Part shown: piece after piece, positions 8,813 to 18,239 of the stretch
Numbering within the stretch: the first letter of the stretch is position 1
Layout of the letters: each line of letters starts with the position of its first letter
Assembly (NCBI RefSeq): GCF_000003605.2
Contig: NW_003126935.1
Span: 13,299 to 33,546, forward strand
From: Saccoglossus kowalevskii
Lineage: Eukaryota > Hemichordata > Enteropneusta > Harrimaniidae
DNA: 20,248 nucleotides
Direction of reading: 5' to 3'
Translations under genes and position numbers: made by a program
The notes under the pieces: model-generated
Told to the model about the DNA's origin: nothing
What the model saw: only the letters and a program-made list of their open reading frames with translations
Databases searched by the model: none

Positions 8813-9455
8813 TATGATGAATTTGTTTTGCGTATCTGTTGATCGACTTATTTAGCTGATTACTAGCGAATGGCTGTGTTATGTCTGTCATCGTTTAGGC
8901 CAATGCGAGGTCCTGGACGGAACTCGACTCAGTGATTTGGAACTAATTACGATATAACCGTCGCTATTCGAACTACCATTTCTGACAGTTGGTATTCGCA
9001 GTTATTAATATAGTGAACGATTAATCAAAAGATATGACGTGTTCAGTACTTAGTGTGATTGGCTTTATGATTGAAGGTTACGCCCTAGAGTTTTTATACT
9101 GCTTTGTAATTGGTTAAGGTTTTGAAAGTGAATAAAGTTGTTTTGGGTTGGTCTTGGCGAGTACTCCGCGACAGACGCAGTCTTGGGGCAGTCTTGAGAC
9201 GCAGTCTAGAGAGAGTCTTGGGTCAGCCTTGCGATAGTCTTGGGGACTTTTCCTCAGGGCGCTGTGTCTTATAGAGTACCCGACTGACCGACTAAATACG
9301 AGAGTTGAAACGTAATTTGTTGTTTACGTCTATTTGACTGAAAGTATAAGTGACTTTCCCGATCCCGTACCTCAAGGAGACGAGATATAGAGACGAGACG
9401 AGATTTCCCCCTGGCAGGTGTGGAGAACCCATAGGAGAAGATTTCCCCCCTGATA
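8813..9455 (+). mobile_element. LTR-like element, copy A (643 bp)
   Basis: It begins TATGATGAATTTG and ends CCCCCCTGATA, flanked by GTAG at 8809-8812 and 9456-9459. It aligns along its length with the inverted copy at 11425-12082 and from 8930 onward with the copy at 12294-12761. LTR-like points are a polyadenylation signal (AATAAA within GTGAATAAAG, about 9130), no long ORF, no terminal inverted repeat beyond a few bases, and a short target duplication. The ORFs at 9292-9501 and 9350-9628 are incidental. An internal patch (about 9175-9245) repeats the wording CAGTCTTGGG several times. The family was not recognised. Confidence 0.65.
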
Positions 9456-9459
9456 GTAG

Positions 9460-11060
9460 ACAGGCCCAGTTGACTGACGGGGCATTTTTTGTTTTATACA
9501 ATAATTCCTTCGGAGTTTATAGAACCTCTCTCATCTATATTAAATGGTTTTTAATTCAACTATTGAGTCATTTCCCATCATACCACAGTATGAGTACGTT
9601 TGATCCCGACATTCAAACTATTGAATAGTCGGTATACTCCTACCGTTCGTAAGAACGAAAGAATAAATAATGACTTGGTTAACTTTGAACATTGGCGTTG
9701 CTTCGTGATTAAATTCTTTCTGTCGCCACCTCCATAAATTCAGCACTGAAAACAAGCTTTATTAGGTTAACGGATTGCATTTATCGTATTAAAACAAAAG
9801 AATCAGTAGCACAAGCAGACTTGATCAAAACGGCATTTGGTGCCCAGAACCTACACGCAGATCAACACGCAGACATCAGTGTTATGGTTTCGGCGTGCCC
9901 GCAAAACTTACCCGCAGATACGCTTTTGAGGTACTCGTAGTACATACCTCGATATTGCCCGAATTACCATGTGTTATTTATTTTATCACATCGACCAGAC
10001 ATCCACCATGCACAATCACATCTACCATACATCACTCACATCTGCTCTCCCACAAAATAACAACACTTTTATTGAAGTGGGTAATATTGTATTTTATGTA
10101 TTATAACAAGTTTCACATTACTGGATAACATATACTAGTATACATTGTATACAAAACTGCGAAATACACACAATAAATGCTATTTTCAGCAACGGATACT
10201 CTTTTTTAGTAACCGTGTTTCAGCAGTGTGGGCACTCAATTTATCGAGTATAAAACAATTGTTTGAATGAAGTGCGAAATTCTCAAACCGCTCGCCAGAT
10301 AAAAATTGTCAGGCTACCTTCGAAGTGACTGAAATTATTTTCTAACAAAAGTATCCCACCTTATATTCACAAGTCCCTGGGACCAGAAAGATTTTGTGAA
10401 ACAAATATCTATGACAATGCTTGAAAAAAAATCTTAAACTATATGCATGTAAAAAACAATTCTGAAACTTTCAGACCCCCTGAAAAAAAATGAAGACCGG
10501 ACAAAAAATAAAATTTTTAAAGAATGATTTTTATTGATCCTTTACCTCAACAATTTCATCAATTATGTTGTTTTAACAGTTCTTTCACAATGACTTTCTG
10601 CTGTATTTCTGTATAAACTAAAAATGCATGGTGTGCGCCTAACAGGCTGCCACTCACCGTTTGCTCTACAAACTGTTCTGGTTTATTGATCATCATCAAT
10701 GTTAAACCACTCAATTTTACCAGTCATCCTCTTATGAACTATTAGTGACCATACTGGATCGTCAATTGCGGTCGTCTATGCTACAGTTTTCACTGATTTC
10801 TACAAGTTTCGCGTCAGTGACTCAAGAAAGTTTTTCCAACATCAACCATCACTGTCTATTATTATGGTAATTCAAACTTACATAGACAATGGACTTCTTG
10901 AGAATCTTTACAAATACCAGTGCACCTGGAATTAGTAATGATCTACTCAACATTCCAAATGCTGGGTTTCTCTCTGTTGTGTTACTAATGACTTGTATGT
11001 ATATTCAAATGAAAAAATAAACCAATTTATGCAAGTAACCAACTACTCCATCTCCGGAAC
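9460..11060. other. Long stretch without recognisable gene
   Basis: No supported coding sequence. It includes a perfect palindrome TATACTAGTATA (10131-10142) overlapping GTATAC-ATT-GTATAC, and A-runs near 10420-10515. The last few hundred bases may be the decayed 5' part of the LINE that becomes readable at about 11069, but I cannot show it. Confidence 0.35.
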
Positions 11061-11068
11061 AATAGTAA

Positions 11069-12293
11069 TCAAGGTAAACTCAAATGCTCCCCCTCTGCCT
11101 GGCAAAGCATTATATTGTTGAACATAACATCGATGCACTAGCAATTACTGAGTCATGGCTAAAACCTACTGGTGATGAACCCGTCATCAATGAAGTAACA
11201 CCAACAGGATATTCATATAGTCATTTTCCACGTGTGAAATCTAAAGGAGGTAGGATTGCTTTCATATGTAAATCACAAATTAATGTCATCACCTGGAAAC
11301 CGCTACGTAATTTCACTACCTTTGAAGCTGTTGAAATCACACTTCGTCATCATGATAATACCTTTAAAATTATCATAATCTATAGATTCACCGTTTCAAA
11401 ATTCTTAGATGAATTTGGGTCTCTTATCAGGGGGAAATTCTCTCTCTCTGGGTTTCTCCACACTTGTCAGGGGGGAATATCGTCTCGTCTCTCTATCGCG
11501 TCCCCTTGAGGTGCGGGATCGGGAAAGTCACTAAAACTTTACAGTTAAATAAGACACACACAACGAAATACGTTTCAACTCTCGTCTTAGTCGATCAGTC
11601 GAGCACTCTATAAGACACAGCGCCCTGGGGAAAAATCCCCAAGACTATCGCAAGGCTGGCCCAAGACTGTGTCAAGACTCGCCCCAAGACTCTCTAGGAC
11701 TGGACTCTTAGACTGCCTCTGTCGTGGAGTACTCGCCAAGACCAACTCAAAACTCTCTTTATTCACTTTCAAAACTCTAACCAATTACAAAACAGTAAAA
11801 AGACTCTAGGGCGTAACCTTCAATCATAAAGCCAATCACACTAAGTACTGAATCCGTCATATCTTTTGATTAATTGTTCACTACATTAATAACTACGGAT
11901 ACTAACTGTCAGAAATAGTAGTCTGATTAGCGACGGTTATCTCGTAATTAGTTTCAAATCACTGAGCCAAGTTCCGTCCAAAACTTCAAATAGGCCTAAA
12001 CGATGACAGACATAACACAGCAATTCGCTAATAATCAGCTAATTAAATCGGTCAACAGATACGCGAAAACTAATTCATAACACTCTCCTGGAAACATCCT
12101 CTGTATATTTTAGCAGTCTGATTATTACTGGGATTTCAATTTCCATTGAACAACCTTATCATCCTCCACTGATCTTCATAGATATAAGGAATTAACTTGC
12201 AACCTCATTCAGTGGGTAAGTGTACCGACTCACAACCGCGGCCACATTCTGGATCTGGTTTTCACTAATATAGACACCATCATTGGTTCAGTT
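11069..12293 (+). pseudogene. LINE endonuclease (APE-type) fragment, split by LTR copy B
   Basis: The plus strand at 11105-11424 encodes IVEHNIDALAITESWLKPTG, then the GYSYSHFPR block, SKGGRIAFI, FTTFEAVEITL and IIIIYR, leading to FLDEFGSL. This is the order of the apurinic-type endonuclease of CR1/L2-type LINEs, which nicks target DNA; the Glu of ITESW matches the metal-binding Glu. The domain resumes after the LTR at 12087-12293 with the GDFN-like region and ..THNRGHILDLVFTN.. in shifting frames. One base seems lost in the codons for GDFN (about 12130), giving a frameshift. The final 'SDH' motif is missing, because the sequence changes to LTR copy C at about 12294. The ATG at 11084 is the first Met, not a shown start. 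The fragment is non-functional. Confidence 0.8.
11425..12082 (-). mobile_element. LTR-like element, copy B (658 bp), inside the LINE
   Basis: The element lies in reverse orientation: plus-strand ends are TATCAGGGGG and CATAACA, so in its own sense it runs TGTTATGAATTAG...CCCCCTGATA. It is flanked by CTCT at 11421-11424 and 12083-12086. The insertion splits a LINE endonuclease between FLDEFGS and the codons that follow, and the LINE frame fits again when the element and one CTCT are set aside, so both borders are firm. It aligns with copy A (8813-9455) throughout. In its own sense it carries an AATAAA signal, and an interrupted CCCCAAGACT-type repeat patch on the plus strand (about 11635-11705). 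Confidence 0.75.
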
Positions 12294-12761
12294 GACTCAG
12301 CGATTTGGAACTAATTACGATATAATACGCCATCCGGACAGCTATTTCTGATGTTTGGTATTTGCAGTTAGTAATATAGTGAACAATTAATCAAAAAATA
12401 TGACGTGTCCAGTACTTAGTGTGATTGGCTGTATGATTGAAAGCCACACCTTAGAGTTTTTAAACTTCTTTGTAACTGGTTAAGTTTTGATACGTAATAA
12501 ACAGTCTACGTCCTTGGTCACAGAGAGAGAGAGAGAACTCGGCGAAGCGTGAGAGTCTTAGTCAGTCCTGGGCAGAGACCCGACGAGGCAGTTTGCCACG
12601 GGCGTTCTCGATGTGGCTAAAGACTAGCTATTGAAACGTATTTCGTTGTGTGCGTCTATTTTACTGTAAAGCTCAAGTGACTTTCCCAGTCCGGTACCTC
12701 AAGCAGACAAGATACAGAAACCAGACGAGAATTCCCTCCTGACATGTGCTGAGAGAATCCG
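12294..12761 (+). mobile_element. LTR-like element, truncated copy C
   Basis: From GACTCAG at about 12294 this follows copy A from 8930 (GATTTGGAACTAATTACGATATA...), including the AGTACTTAGTGTGATTGGCT stretch, AATAAA (about 12497) and the GACTTTCCC...GGTACCTCAAG region. It lacks the first 115 bases or so and the CCCTGATA end; similarity fades at about 12761. The left junction with the LINE falls in GACTCAG, a string that fits both sequences. No target duplication is visible. A (GA)n tract lies at 12523-12535. Confidence 0.65.
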
Positions 12762-12774
12762 GGCATGTGTTTAA

Positions 12775-13041
12775 CACACGTTGACATCCTGTGAAGAACT
12801 GTCAAATGGCGAACTTGGAGCGACCGAATGTGTCTTTCTTGTGAACAGAACTAGCAGCTCGAAGGCAGAGACGAAACCGCGCTTGACGACTAACGCCTTT
12901 AACATTATGGCATCGATGAACAACGCTGAAGAGATGAAGATTTCTGAACCCCTTAGGAAGGATGAGTATCGAATAGGACTGAATAATCAAGGTGAATTGA
13001 GCGACCTTAAAGACAAGATGAGAAAGAACGACCCCGACTAA
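12775..13041 (+). CDS. ORF of unknown function next to LTR copy C
   Basis: An open frame of about 88 codons with balanced base composition, more GC-rich than its surroundings, and a polar, charged product. It includes SSSKAETKPRLTTNAFN, ISEPLRKDEYRIG and DLKDKMRKNDPD before the stop. The first in-frame ATG is at 12907, leaving only 44 residues, so either this is an exon fragment or the frame is fortuitous. It starts directly after the decayed end of LTR copy C, so it may be the leader or gag start of that element, or flanking DNA. No motif is recognised. Confidence 0.25.
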   Translation, partial: HTLTSCEELSNGELGATECVFLVNRTSSSKAETKPRLTTNAFNIMASMNNAEEMKISEPLRKDEYRIGLNNQGELSDLKDKMRKNDPD

Positions 13042-13249
13042 CGCGATAAAAGAAAAGAGGCTCCTAGACTTTGAATTAGAACTTCGGTTATTTGTGTATT
13101 GTATACAGAACTGCTCGCAGGACACTGTAACTCAAAGACGTTGAACTCTTTTTCAGAATCCTGGCATTATTGTTCTGTATGTATATTGCTTGCTTTTTAC
13201 TACCGTTTTTTCGAACGATTTCTTGGGGTATTGAATTGTATGTATGTGA

Positions 13250-13370
13250 GCGCCCAGATCTTTGTTTTGAACTGATATTTAGTGACGTGCGAGGTCCTTT
13301 ATAATGATTTAAGCTCATCATGATGGATATTAGGCGCTATACAAACTCTTAATTATTATTATAAACTATC
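13250..13370. repeat. SINE/LINE-tail-like block (GGCGCTATACAAA + TTATTATTA)
   Basis: GGCGCTATACAAACTCTTAATTATTATTATAA near 13331-13362 matches the style of the '(G/A)GCGCTATA(T/C)AAA' plus AT-rich tails that end many L2-type LINEs and the SINEs that use them. The body upstream was not recognised. Confidence 0.35.
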
Positions 13371-13715
13371 TCTAACAATGCATTTATTATAGATGGGGGT
13401 GGTGGATTGACGAACATATCACCGACTGAGGGCAGTATTGCATTAGCTAACTAAATACGTAACAGATGTATTATTCCGTGTTAAATAATTTCAGGTGTGA
13501 TCCCGATTGAAGTAAACACGGAAACAATATTGGAATACGAAACTCAATACAGCACTCAAATTTATCCGTAATTGGATTATTCACTAGTGTGATGGTGCTG
13601 TTTCGGGTTCTTTGTGGAAGCCTTCACCAGTCGGAACAGTACTTGACTGAATCGTTCAATTTATTTAGCTTTCAGAATGTCCGACATTATTACTTTCATT
13701 ATACAATTTAGTTAA
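13371..13715. other. 3' flank of the Penelope-like element, nothing coding
   Basis: Lies downstream, in the minus sense, of the stop that ends the Penelope-like coding remnant. It may hold the element's 3' UTR. No GIY-YIG endonuclease motif could be read in any frame. Confidence 0.35.
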
Positions 13716-14227
13716 AATGGAAAGTAATTCTTCGTCGTTTGGTGTGTCGTTTTTTCACGAGTTTGTCAGTACGTAGAGTAGAACTTGTAAGTTTATCTTT
13801 CATGTTAGTATTTCTACAAAATGCAATAAGGGGAGGATTTGGAAAAATGTTAATGGGTAACTGATCATTCCGAATTCAGTCCCAGTTTTTTAATAGGGCT
13901 TTTTTGAGCTTAGACCCTTGTATATAAGGGTTGAATCTAGTTGTGAATATCGTTTGCCCTTCATTATTAGGCATTGATTCACACAAATGTGAGATAGGAT
14001 TATCATGTTCATTAATTGAAGAGTATTATTTCGATATGATTATCACCTAATTTTCCAATAAATATATTACGTTTATGTAAGAAATCGTTTAGATTATTAC
14101 ATGTTCGAGCATACTGAATGGTTACGCCTTTAATAAATCCTTTGAATACCGATGTAGGGTGACAAGAATTACGTTTCAAAAATTGAAACGTTTCCGTTGT
14201 CTCGGTGTGCGTTTTCACGTAGATCAA
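13716..14227 (-). pseudogene. Penelope-like element, C-terminal (thumb) part
   Basis: 14012-14227 gives VKTHTETTETFQFLKRNSCHPTSVFKGF and IQYARTCNNLNDFLHKRN, like the 'T..HQYL...S.HP...K..I..G...R..R.CS....F' block. After a break, 13716-13935 gives FTTRFNPYIQGSKLK, then INIFPNPPLIAFCRNTNMKDKL, like the conserved '..F...P..AYRR..NL.D.LV' end of the Penelope reverse transcriptase. One in-frame stop lies between them. The basic tail KKRHTKRRR ends at a stop at about 13716. Confidence 0.65.
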
Positions 14228-14624
14228 GGTACGTGACTTGTGTCATGGAGTATTGGGCCGGTATTTGTAATTCAGGTACGGTACCATTAAATACCATGAA
14301 AATGTCATCTCGAAAACGATACCAAGTGTTAATATATCGAGCACCAAGTAGTAAAATTCGATTTCCCAGTAGGTGGAATGTAATGTCAGCAATATCCGGC
14401 AAAGATGGTGATCCCATGCTAACTCCACATGTTTGGGTACAATATTCATTATTTAACACGAATGTATTTCTTTTCAAAATGAATTCAAGGAGTGTAATTA
14501 TATATTCCAAAGTTAGTGGTTTCAAAAGACTATCATTGTGATTGTAATTCGATTGCATTGCATTAGCGGTTGCTCGGATCACTTCTTCGTGAACAGTATT
14601 AGTATACATTGATACGACGTCCAT
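14169..14624 (-). pseudogene. Penelope-like reverse transcriptase core
   Basis: The frame starts MDVVSMYTN (the 'D-V-x-S-x-Y-T-N' A motif with the first catalytic Asp), continues LLEFILKRNTFVLNNEYCTQ, then TCGVSMGSPSLPDIADI (the B motif), and RFRDDIFMVFNGT, where F-R-D-D stands for the usual YxDD catalytic box. The end reaches VTYLDLRENAH, the block in which other members have FLD. This 151-codon piece is the best preserved part of the element. Both catalytic Asp positions are intact here although the rest is broken. The plus ORF 14197-14541 is its shadow. Confidence 0.8.
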
Positions 14625-14735
14625 GGTTACTAGGACGTTATTTTCACTTGTATTATTATTGTATTATTTGGATACTTGTATAAAATCAGTAATATCTGAT
14701 ATTTTCTCTGTCGGACCAGAGCAACCACCGACTGA

Positions 14736-15228
14736 TTATTGGTCTACCGACGAATATACTGCCCTCTGGTGGTAGTTTTGTACTTTAGGCAGTAAATACC
14801 ACCGGAGCGTTCTATTAAACTTTCTAGTTTGATGGGTCTGTATCACATACGTGTCGCAATCGATTAATTCCATTTCTGTAACGAGCTCATGGACCACACT
14901 AGTTGTAACTATGGTATCGTTACCACTAATTTTAGTATAGTATTGGTCGTTGTTTAGTTGACGAAAACTTTCATTTATATAGTCAGTTGTATTCATGATT
15001 GCAATGCCACGACATTTGTTTTATTACAATTGTGTTATCATGATGTAGTCTATTTATTGCTGCTCTTTCGGCCGAATTCATGTTTTGTTTGGGTTTATTT
15101 GTAGTAATATTGGATATCTCGACTTTGGTTGCCTCAATGTGATTTTCGAGGCTACTGTTATGTGCGTGTGGTGGATTCCATGTTGATTTCATTTTGAAAG
15201 GATGTTGCTGAGCTTGTTTATTGCGCAT
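14736..15228 (-). pseudogene. Penelope-like element, region ahead of the RT core
   Basis: The frames at 14983-15228 and 14736-14996 give KSTWNPP..N, LENHIEATKVEI, NSAERAAINRLHHDNTIVIK, then NTTDYINESFRQLNNDQYY and WYLLPKVQN. They correspond to the Penelope layout '..L..L..N..I.I..ADKG...V......Y......L.D..YY....YxLPKIHK'. The ADKG position has been lost in the frameshift between the two frames, and LPKIHK reads LPKVQN. Just after it (about 14700-14745) the GRPIIS...PTEKISD region is readable only across frameshifts. Confidence 0.65.
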
Positions 15229-15516
15229 TTAATATTTGATACGCATTCTCCTAGATAGAAAGTGTGATAGGTTGGCTTAGGTGGGGTTGGTATAAATTTG
15301 TGTCCGTTGTCAAGGGCACTGACCTCTGTTGTGATTAGAATTTTACCCGAAACATTCTGAATAAAATTTGAGACCAACTGAGCTTGATCAGCCAACCGTT
15401 TATTTTTTAGTCAGTTTTGCATTGTATTTCTTTATTCGTTTGCATCTAGCAATGTGTTTCTTACGTGAGAAGTGTTTATAGTGTTTTATGTTATTGATTG
15501 CATGGACAGAGTGCAT
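15189..15516 (-). pseudogene. Penelope-like element, N-terminal pieces
   Basis: Two overlapping frames. 15400-15516 gives a basic 38-residue piece starting MHSVHAINN and rich in Lys/Arg/His. 15189-15395 gives LVSNFIQNVSGKI and then VSALDNGHKFIPTPPKP. The '..LNxGxxFIPTPP' string is a well-known landmark just ahead of the reverse transcriptase of Penelope-like elements. The frame changes after ECVSNIK. Confidence 0.6.
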
Positions 15517-15580
15517 AGTAATAACGGTAGTTCTTTTTTGGGAGAATGCGGTGGTTTGGTTTGTGTGCCGAAGTACTGGT

Positions 15581-15883
15581 TTATTTAAGTCTAGAAGTGC
15601 GTTTCCTGACTTTTCGAGGGTCCTGCACTCTTTTCCTTAGATTTTCAACAACCAGAGCCTGATGTTTTTCTCCAGCCAGGCGTTTGATATCTGCAAACGT
15701 TTCCTTCTCCTCCTTTACCAGAATGGTCTGGATTTTTTTCAGGTGGGCGGGTAAATAAATGTTAAGTAGTTTAGTGTACTGTCTGGGTTGAAAGATTGTG
15801 GTTTGGAAGAGAGAAGACATCCAGGAGGTGGACTGATAACAAAACCATTTCATGATGTTAAAGAGAGCTGTTGTACAAGTCAT
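15581..15883 (-). CDS. Hypothetical 100-aa ORF upstream of the Penelope-like element
   Basis: Minus-strand ORF ending VENLRKRVQDPRKVRKRTSRLK, preceded by LVKEEKETFADIKRLAGEKHQALV, a charged and probably helical stretch of about 50 residues. The N-terminal half (SSLFQTTIFQPRQYTKLLNIY) is less convincing. It lies just upstream, in the minus sense, of the Penelope-like remnants. It might be the start of that element's ORF, which often begins with a basic helical segment, or an unrelated exon. No motif is recognised. Confidence 0.3.
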   Translation of the reverse strand: MTCTTALFNIMKWFCYQSTSWMSSLFQTTIFQPRQYTKLLNIYLPAHLKKIQTILVKEEKETFADIKRLAGEKHQALVVENLRKRVQDPRKVRKRTSRLK

Positions 15884-15984
15884 CTACTTTACTTAAAATA
15901 CTGAAAAAAATAAAAACAACTGTTGAGTGCAAACACGAAATTAGAGACAAGGTCTGCTGAAAAAAAATCCATATCAGATAGGGG

Positions 15985-16260
15985 GAAAAAGTAGGCTTCA
16001 TGGAATACCATCTGGTCCCCTTGCTTTATTAATTATTAAGGTTTTTGTAATTCGTATTATTTCTGTTAATGTTAATATGGGTTTATTCATGTTTTGGTCA
16101 TTATCCATTTCATATTCTAAATCTGTTACATTTGTACTTTAGATTCTATTCCTTTCATTCTGTCAGATGTGGTGCTATTTGCTGTGTGGTATTTCGTTAG
16201 TTGTAATGGAGTTGGTTTTCTTTCAGAATTCTTGTTCATGTACATTCTTATTATACTGTC
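15985..16260 (-). pseudogene. LINE fragment, start of reverse transcriptase domain
   Basis: The minus strand reads DLEYEMDNDQNMNKPILTLTE, IIRITKTLI and then INKARGPDGIP, followed by a stop. 'NKA.GPDGIP' is the conserved first block of LINE reverse transcriptases. Upstream frames (to about 16260) read SERKPTPLQLTKYHTANSTT, with a stop between. This is a separate remnant from those at 4700-6720 and 11069-12293. About 30 codons of the RT domain remain. Confidence 0.65.
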
Positions 16261-17744
16261 AATTAATCAATTCGTGTTAATATTTGTAGATGTTTTTCTT
16301 TTTTCATTCGCTTTAACGCATTTCATGTGTATTATAGTGCTGATATGAATATTGAAGAAATCCAGTACAGGCTGGCATTTCTTTTGAGTTGTGAGTGTTA
16401 TCTGCCCCCTTTTTGTCATTATTCACTGTTTTTTGTTTTTGTTTTTTTTATTATTATGAGGAAACAAATTTGTAAGTGTTTCGAAAACTGTTAAACAGAA
16501 TTGCATTATTTTGCTTTAACCTGCTTTGGTCCTACATTTTTGATTAAAAGATTGTTCATACAAGTAACCAATTTTTAATATTATTGTCATCCAAATGTGT
16601 ATGATTTCTGCAAGGAATGCAATTTCTCTCATTTATCAGAGTTTAATACAGTATTTAATCACTTGTTCCGTGCGTGAAACTAAGAGGGGCCTAAAATTAA
16701 AGGGTGGTGGTCGTCGCACAGCGCGTGTTCTAATTTCATGATGTACCGGTAAACAAACAATGGACTTTACAGGCGTTGTAGTACGCTATGAGTCCCGTAT
16801 CGAACAGAGCGTACCGCCCTATTATTTAAATAGCAAATAGAGTCACTTATCCACATTTCGCTGTAAAAAGCAGACCTGATTTCAACATGGAATCAGACAT
16901 TTTAAGGTGCAATTTGACTGGAGTGTTACTTTCTATATACTGCTTGGTATCAATATTATACAGCATTAATATTAACGCTTATATTATATATTTTTCCTCT
17001 TATTTCTAACTAGTTGCTTATATTTTATTTTCAGGTTGTAACAATGTGCTCTCAATTCTTTATTATTAGAGCTTAGTTTTATTTGTCAGTGACTCTGGGG
17101 CCTTATCAACTGCCAGTTGAGCATTTTCAAAATGGACATTATTAAAGTTATGAGTTTATAAAATCTTTGCTCAACAAAGTTTTGTTAAAAGGAAACTTAG
17201 TACAGGTTAAGTTGTTTTACGTATTACAATGACTGGTACTTTTTACCAGAGCAATAATTCGATATGGTAAGACATTTGGCAGTGACATGAAAATGTTTAA
17301 TATAGAATAAAGAAATATGATTGAATAATTTACTACTGACTATTGTGTAATCTACAGTGCTATTTCATTTGCTCTGATAGCAGGTGAATTTACCGGCGAG
17401 GTCTCCCACACGTCTAACATTAAGAATAATCATCTGTGCCAGATCATGTAATGCTCTTACTCTGAAGGAACTATCTGTACTCACTGTGAATATTCTCATA
17501 ATACGAATTAGGTATGTTAGAAACAGGTTGTCATTGATGTACCCATTAAGTTACTTGAATCTTGACAGCATGCAGTATTTTATATACCGGTATAAAATAT
17601 ATTATATTTCAAATGACAGTTGAAACAACTGGATCACTCACAATGGCTCAATGATTGAAGAAACCAAGCAAAGACTATCAAGTAAGTTGCGTTACCATAT
17701 GGCCTCTATACTAAATAAAAACATTCAAGTAAATAATGTTTCAT
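16261..17744. other. No confident gene; weak 40-aa ORF at 16887-17009
   Basis: AT-rich sequence. The stretch 16680-16890 is richer in CpG and leads to an ATG in good context (AACATGG, 16887) that opens a 40-codon frame with a hydrophobic run (GVLLSIYCLVSILYSI). A possible donor (AAG|GTGCAA, about 16906) and a possible acceptor (TATTTTATTTTCAG, about 17034) are nearby. This could be the first exon of a gene, but there is no motif to support it. Confidence 0.2.
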
Positions 17745-18135
17745 GCTCCCCATGAGGACAGCGACAGTTTACACAGACTGCAAGAAGCTAGCTGGCACTC
17801 TTCCCTACAAGATTGACAACAGTTTACACACCAATGCAAGGAGCTTGCACTCACGTGACAATAATAGCTATTTACACACTGTACCAATGCGAGAGGGTTG
17901 TACTTTCCCCAGAGAATGAGGGCTATTCACACACCACTGAAAAAAGATTATTCCCCCCCCCCCATGATGAAGACAGTTTACCTTCACTAAAATGAGGTTG
18001 TACGCTAGTTTTACAAACTACTGCAAGATGATTGTATGCCCCCCCCTATGACAACAGCAGTTACATAACACTAAAAGAGGGATGTAATCTGAGAACGATG
18101 TCTGTTCACACACCACTGCACCATGAGTTACATTC
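17745..18135 (+). repeat. Degenerate minisatellite, period about 51 bp
   Basis: About seven to eight diverged units of the form CCCC.ATGA.GACAGC..GTTTACACACCACTGCAA.AGG.TTGTA. Clear unit starts are at about 17748, 17803, 17856, 17908, 17958, 18040 and 18093; the sixth (18008) is shortened. The unit joints contain C-runs (11 C at 17953-17963, 8 C at 18039-18046). The plus ORF 17813-17995 runs through it and is not coding. Confidence 0.65.
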
Positions 18136-18239
18136 ATAAATATCAACAATTGATAGTAATTTTTGTCTATATTTGCATGTAACAAGTCATTGAAAATGAC
18201 ACAGTCCCTGTTAAATTTGTGAAAGTTCTCTTTGTGCTC

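Larger units (their letters stand above)
13716..15516 (-). mobile_element. Decayed Penelope-like retroelement
   Basis: Coding remnants in changing minus-strand frames run in the Penelope order: a basic N-terminal piece (15400-15516, ..HFSRKKHIARCKRIKKYN..), GHKFIPTPPKP (15189-15395), a middle part (14736-15228), the reverse transcriptase core (14169-14624) and the thumb and C-terminal part (13716-14227). Several frameshifts separate them. It cannot be active. The final stop lies at about 13716 and no GIY-YIG endonuclease follows. Confidence 0.75.

Noticed and set aside
8813-9501. tRNA-like B-box wording (ATTCGAACTACC) in copy A
   Set aside because: No A box at the right distance and the motif is not kept in copy C.
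12802-13321. Minus-strand ORFs of 107 and 77 residues
   Set aside because: The first is a shadow of the plus ORF at 12775-13041; the second crosses the SINE-like tail and has no motif.
17953-18046. Direct-repeat array as a CRISPR candidate
   Set aside because: Units are diverged minisatellite copies without spacers of constant length, in a eukaryotic setting.
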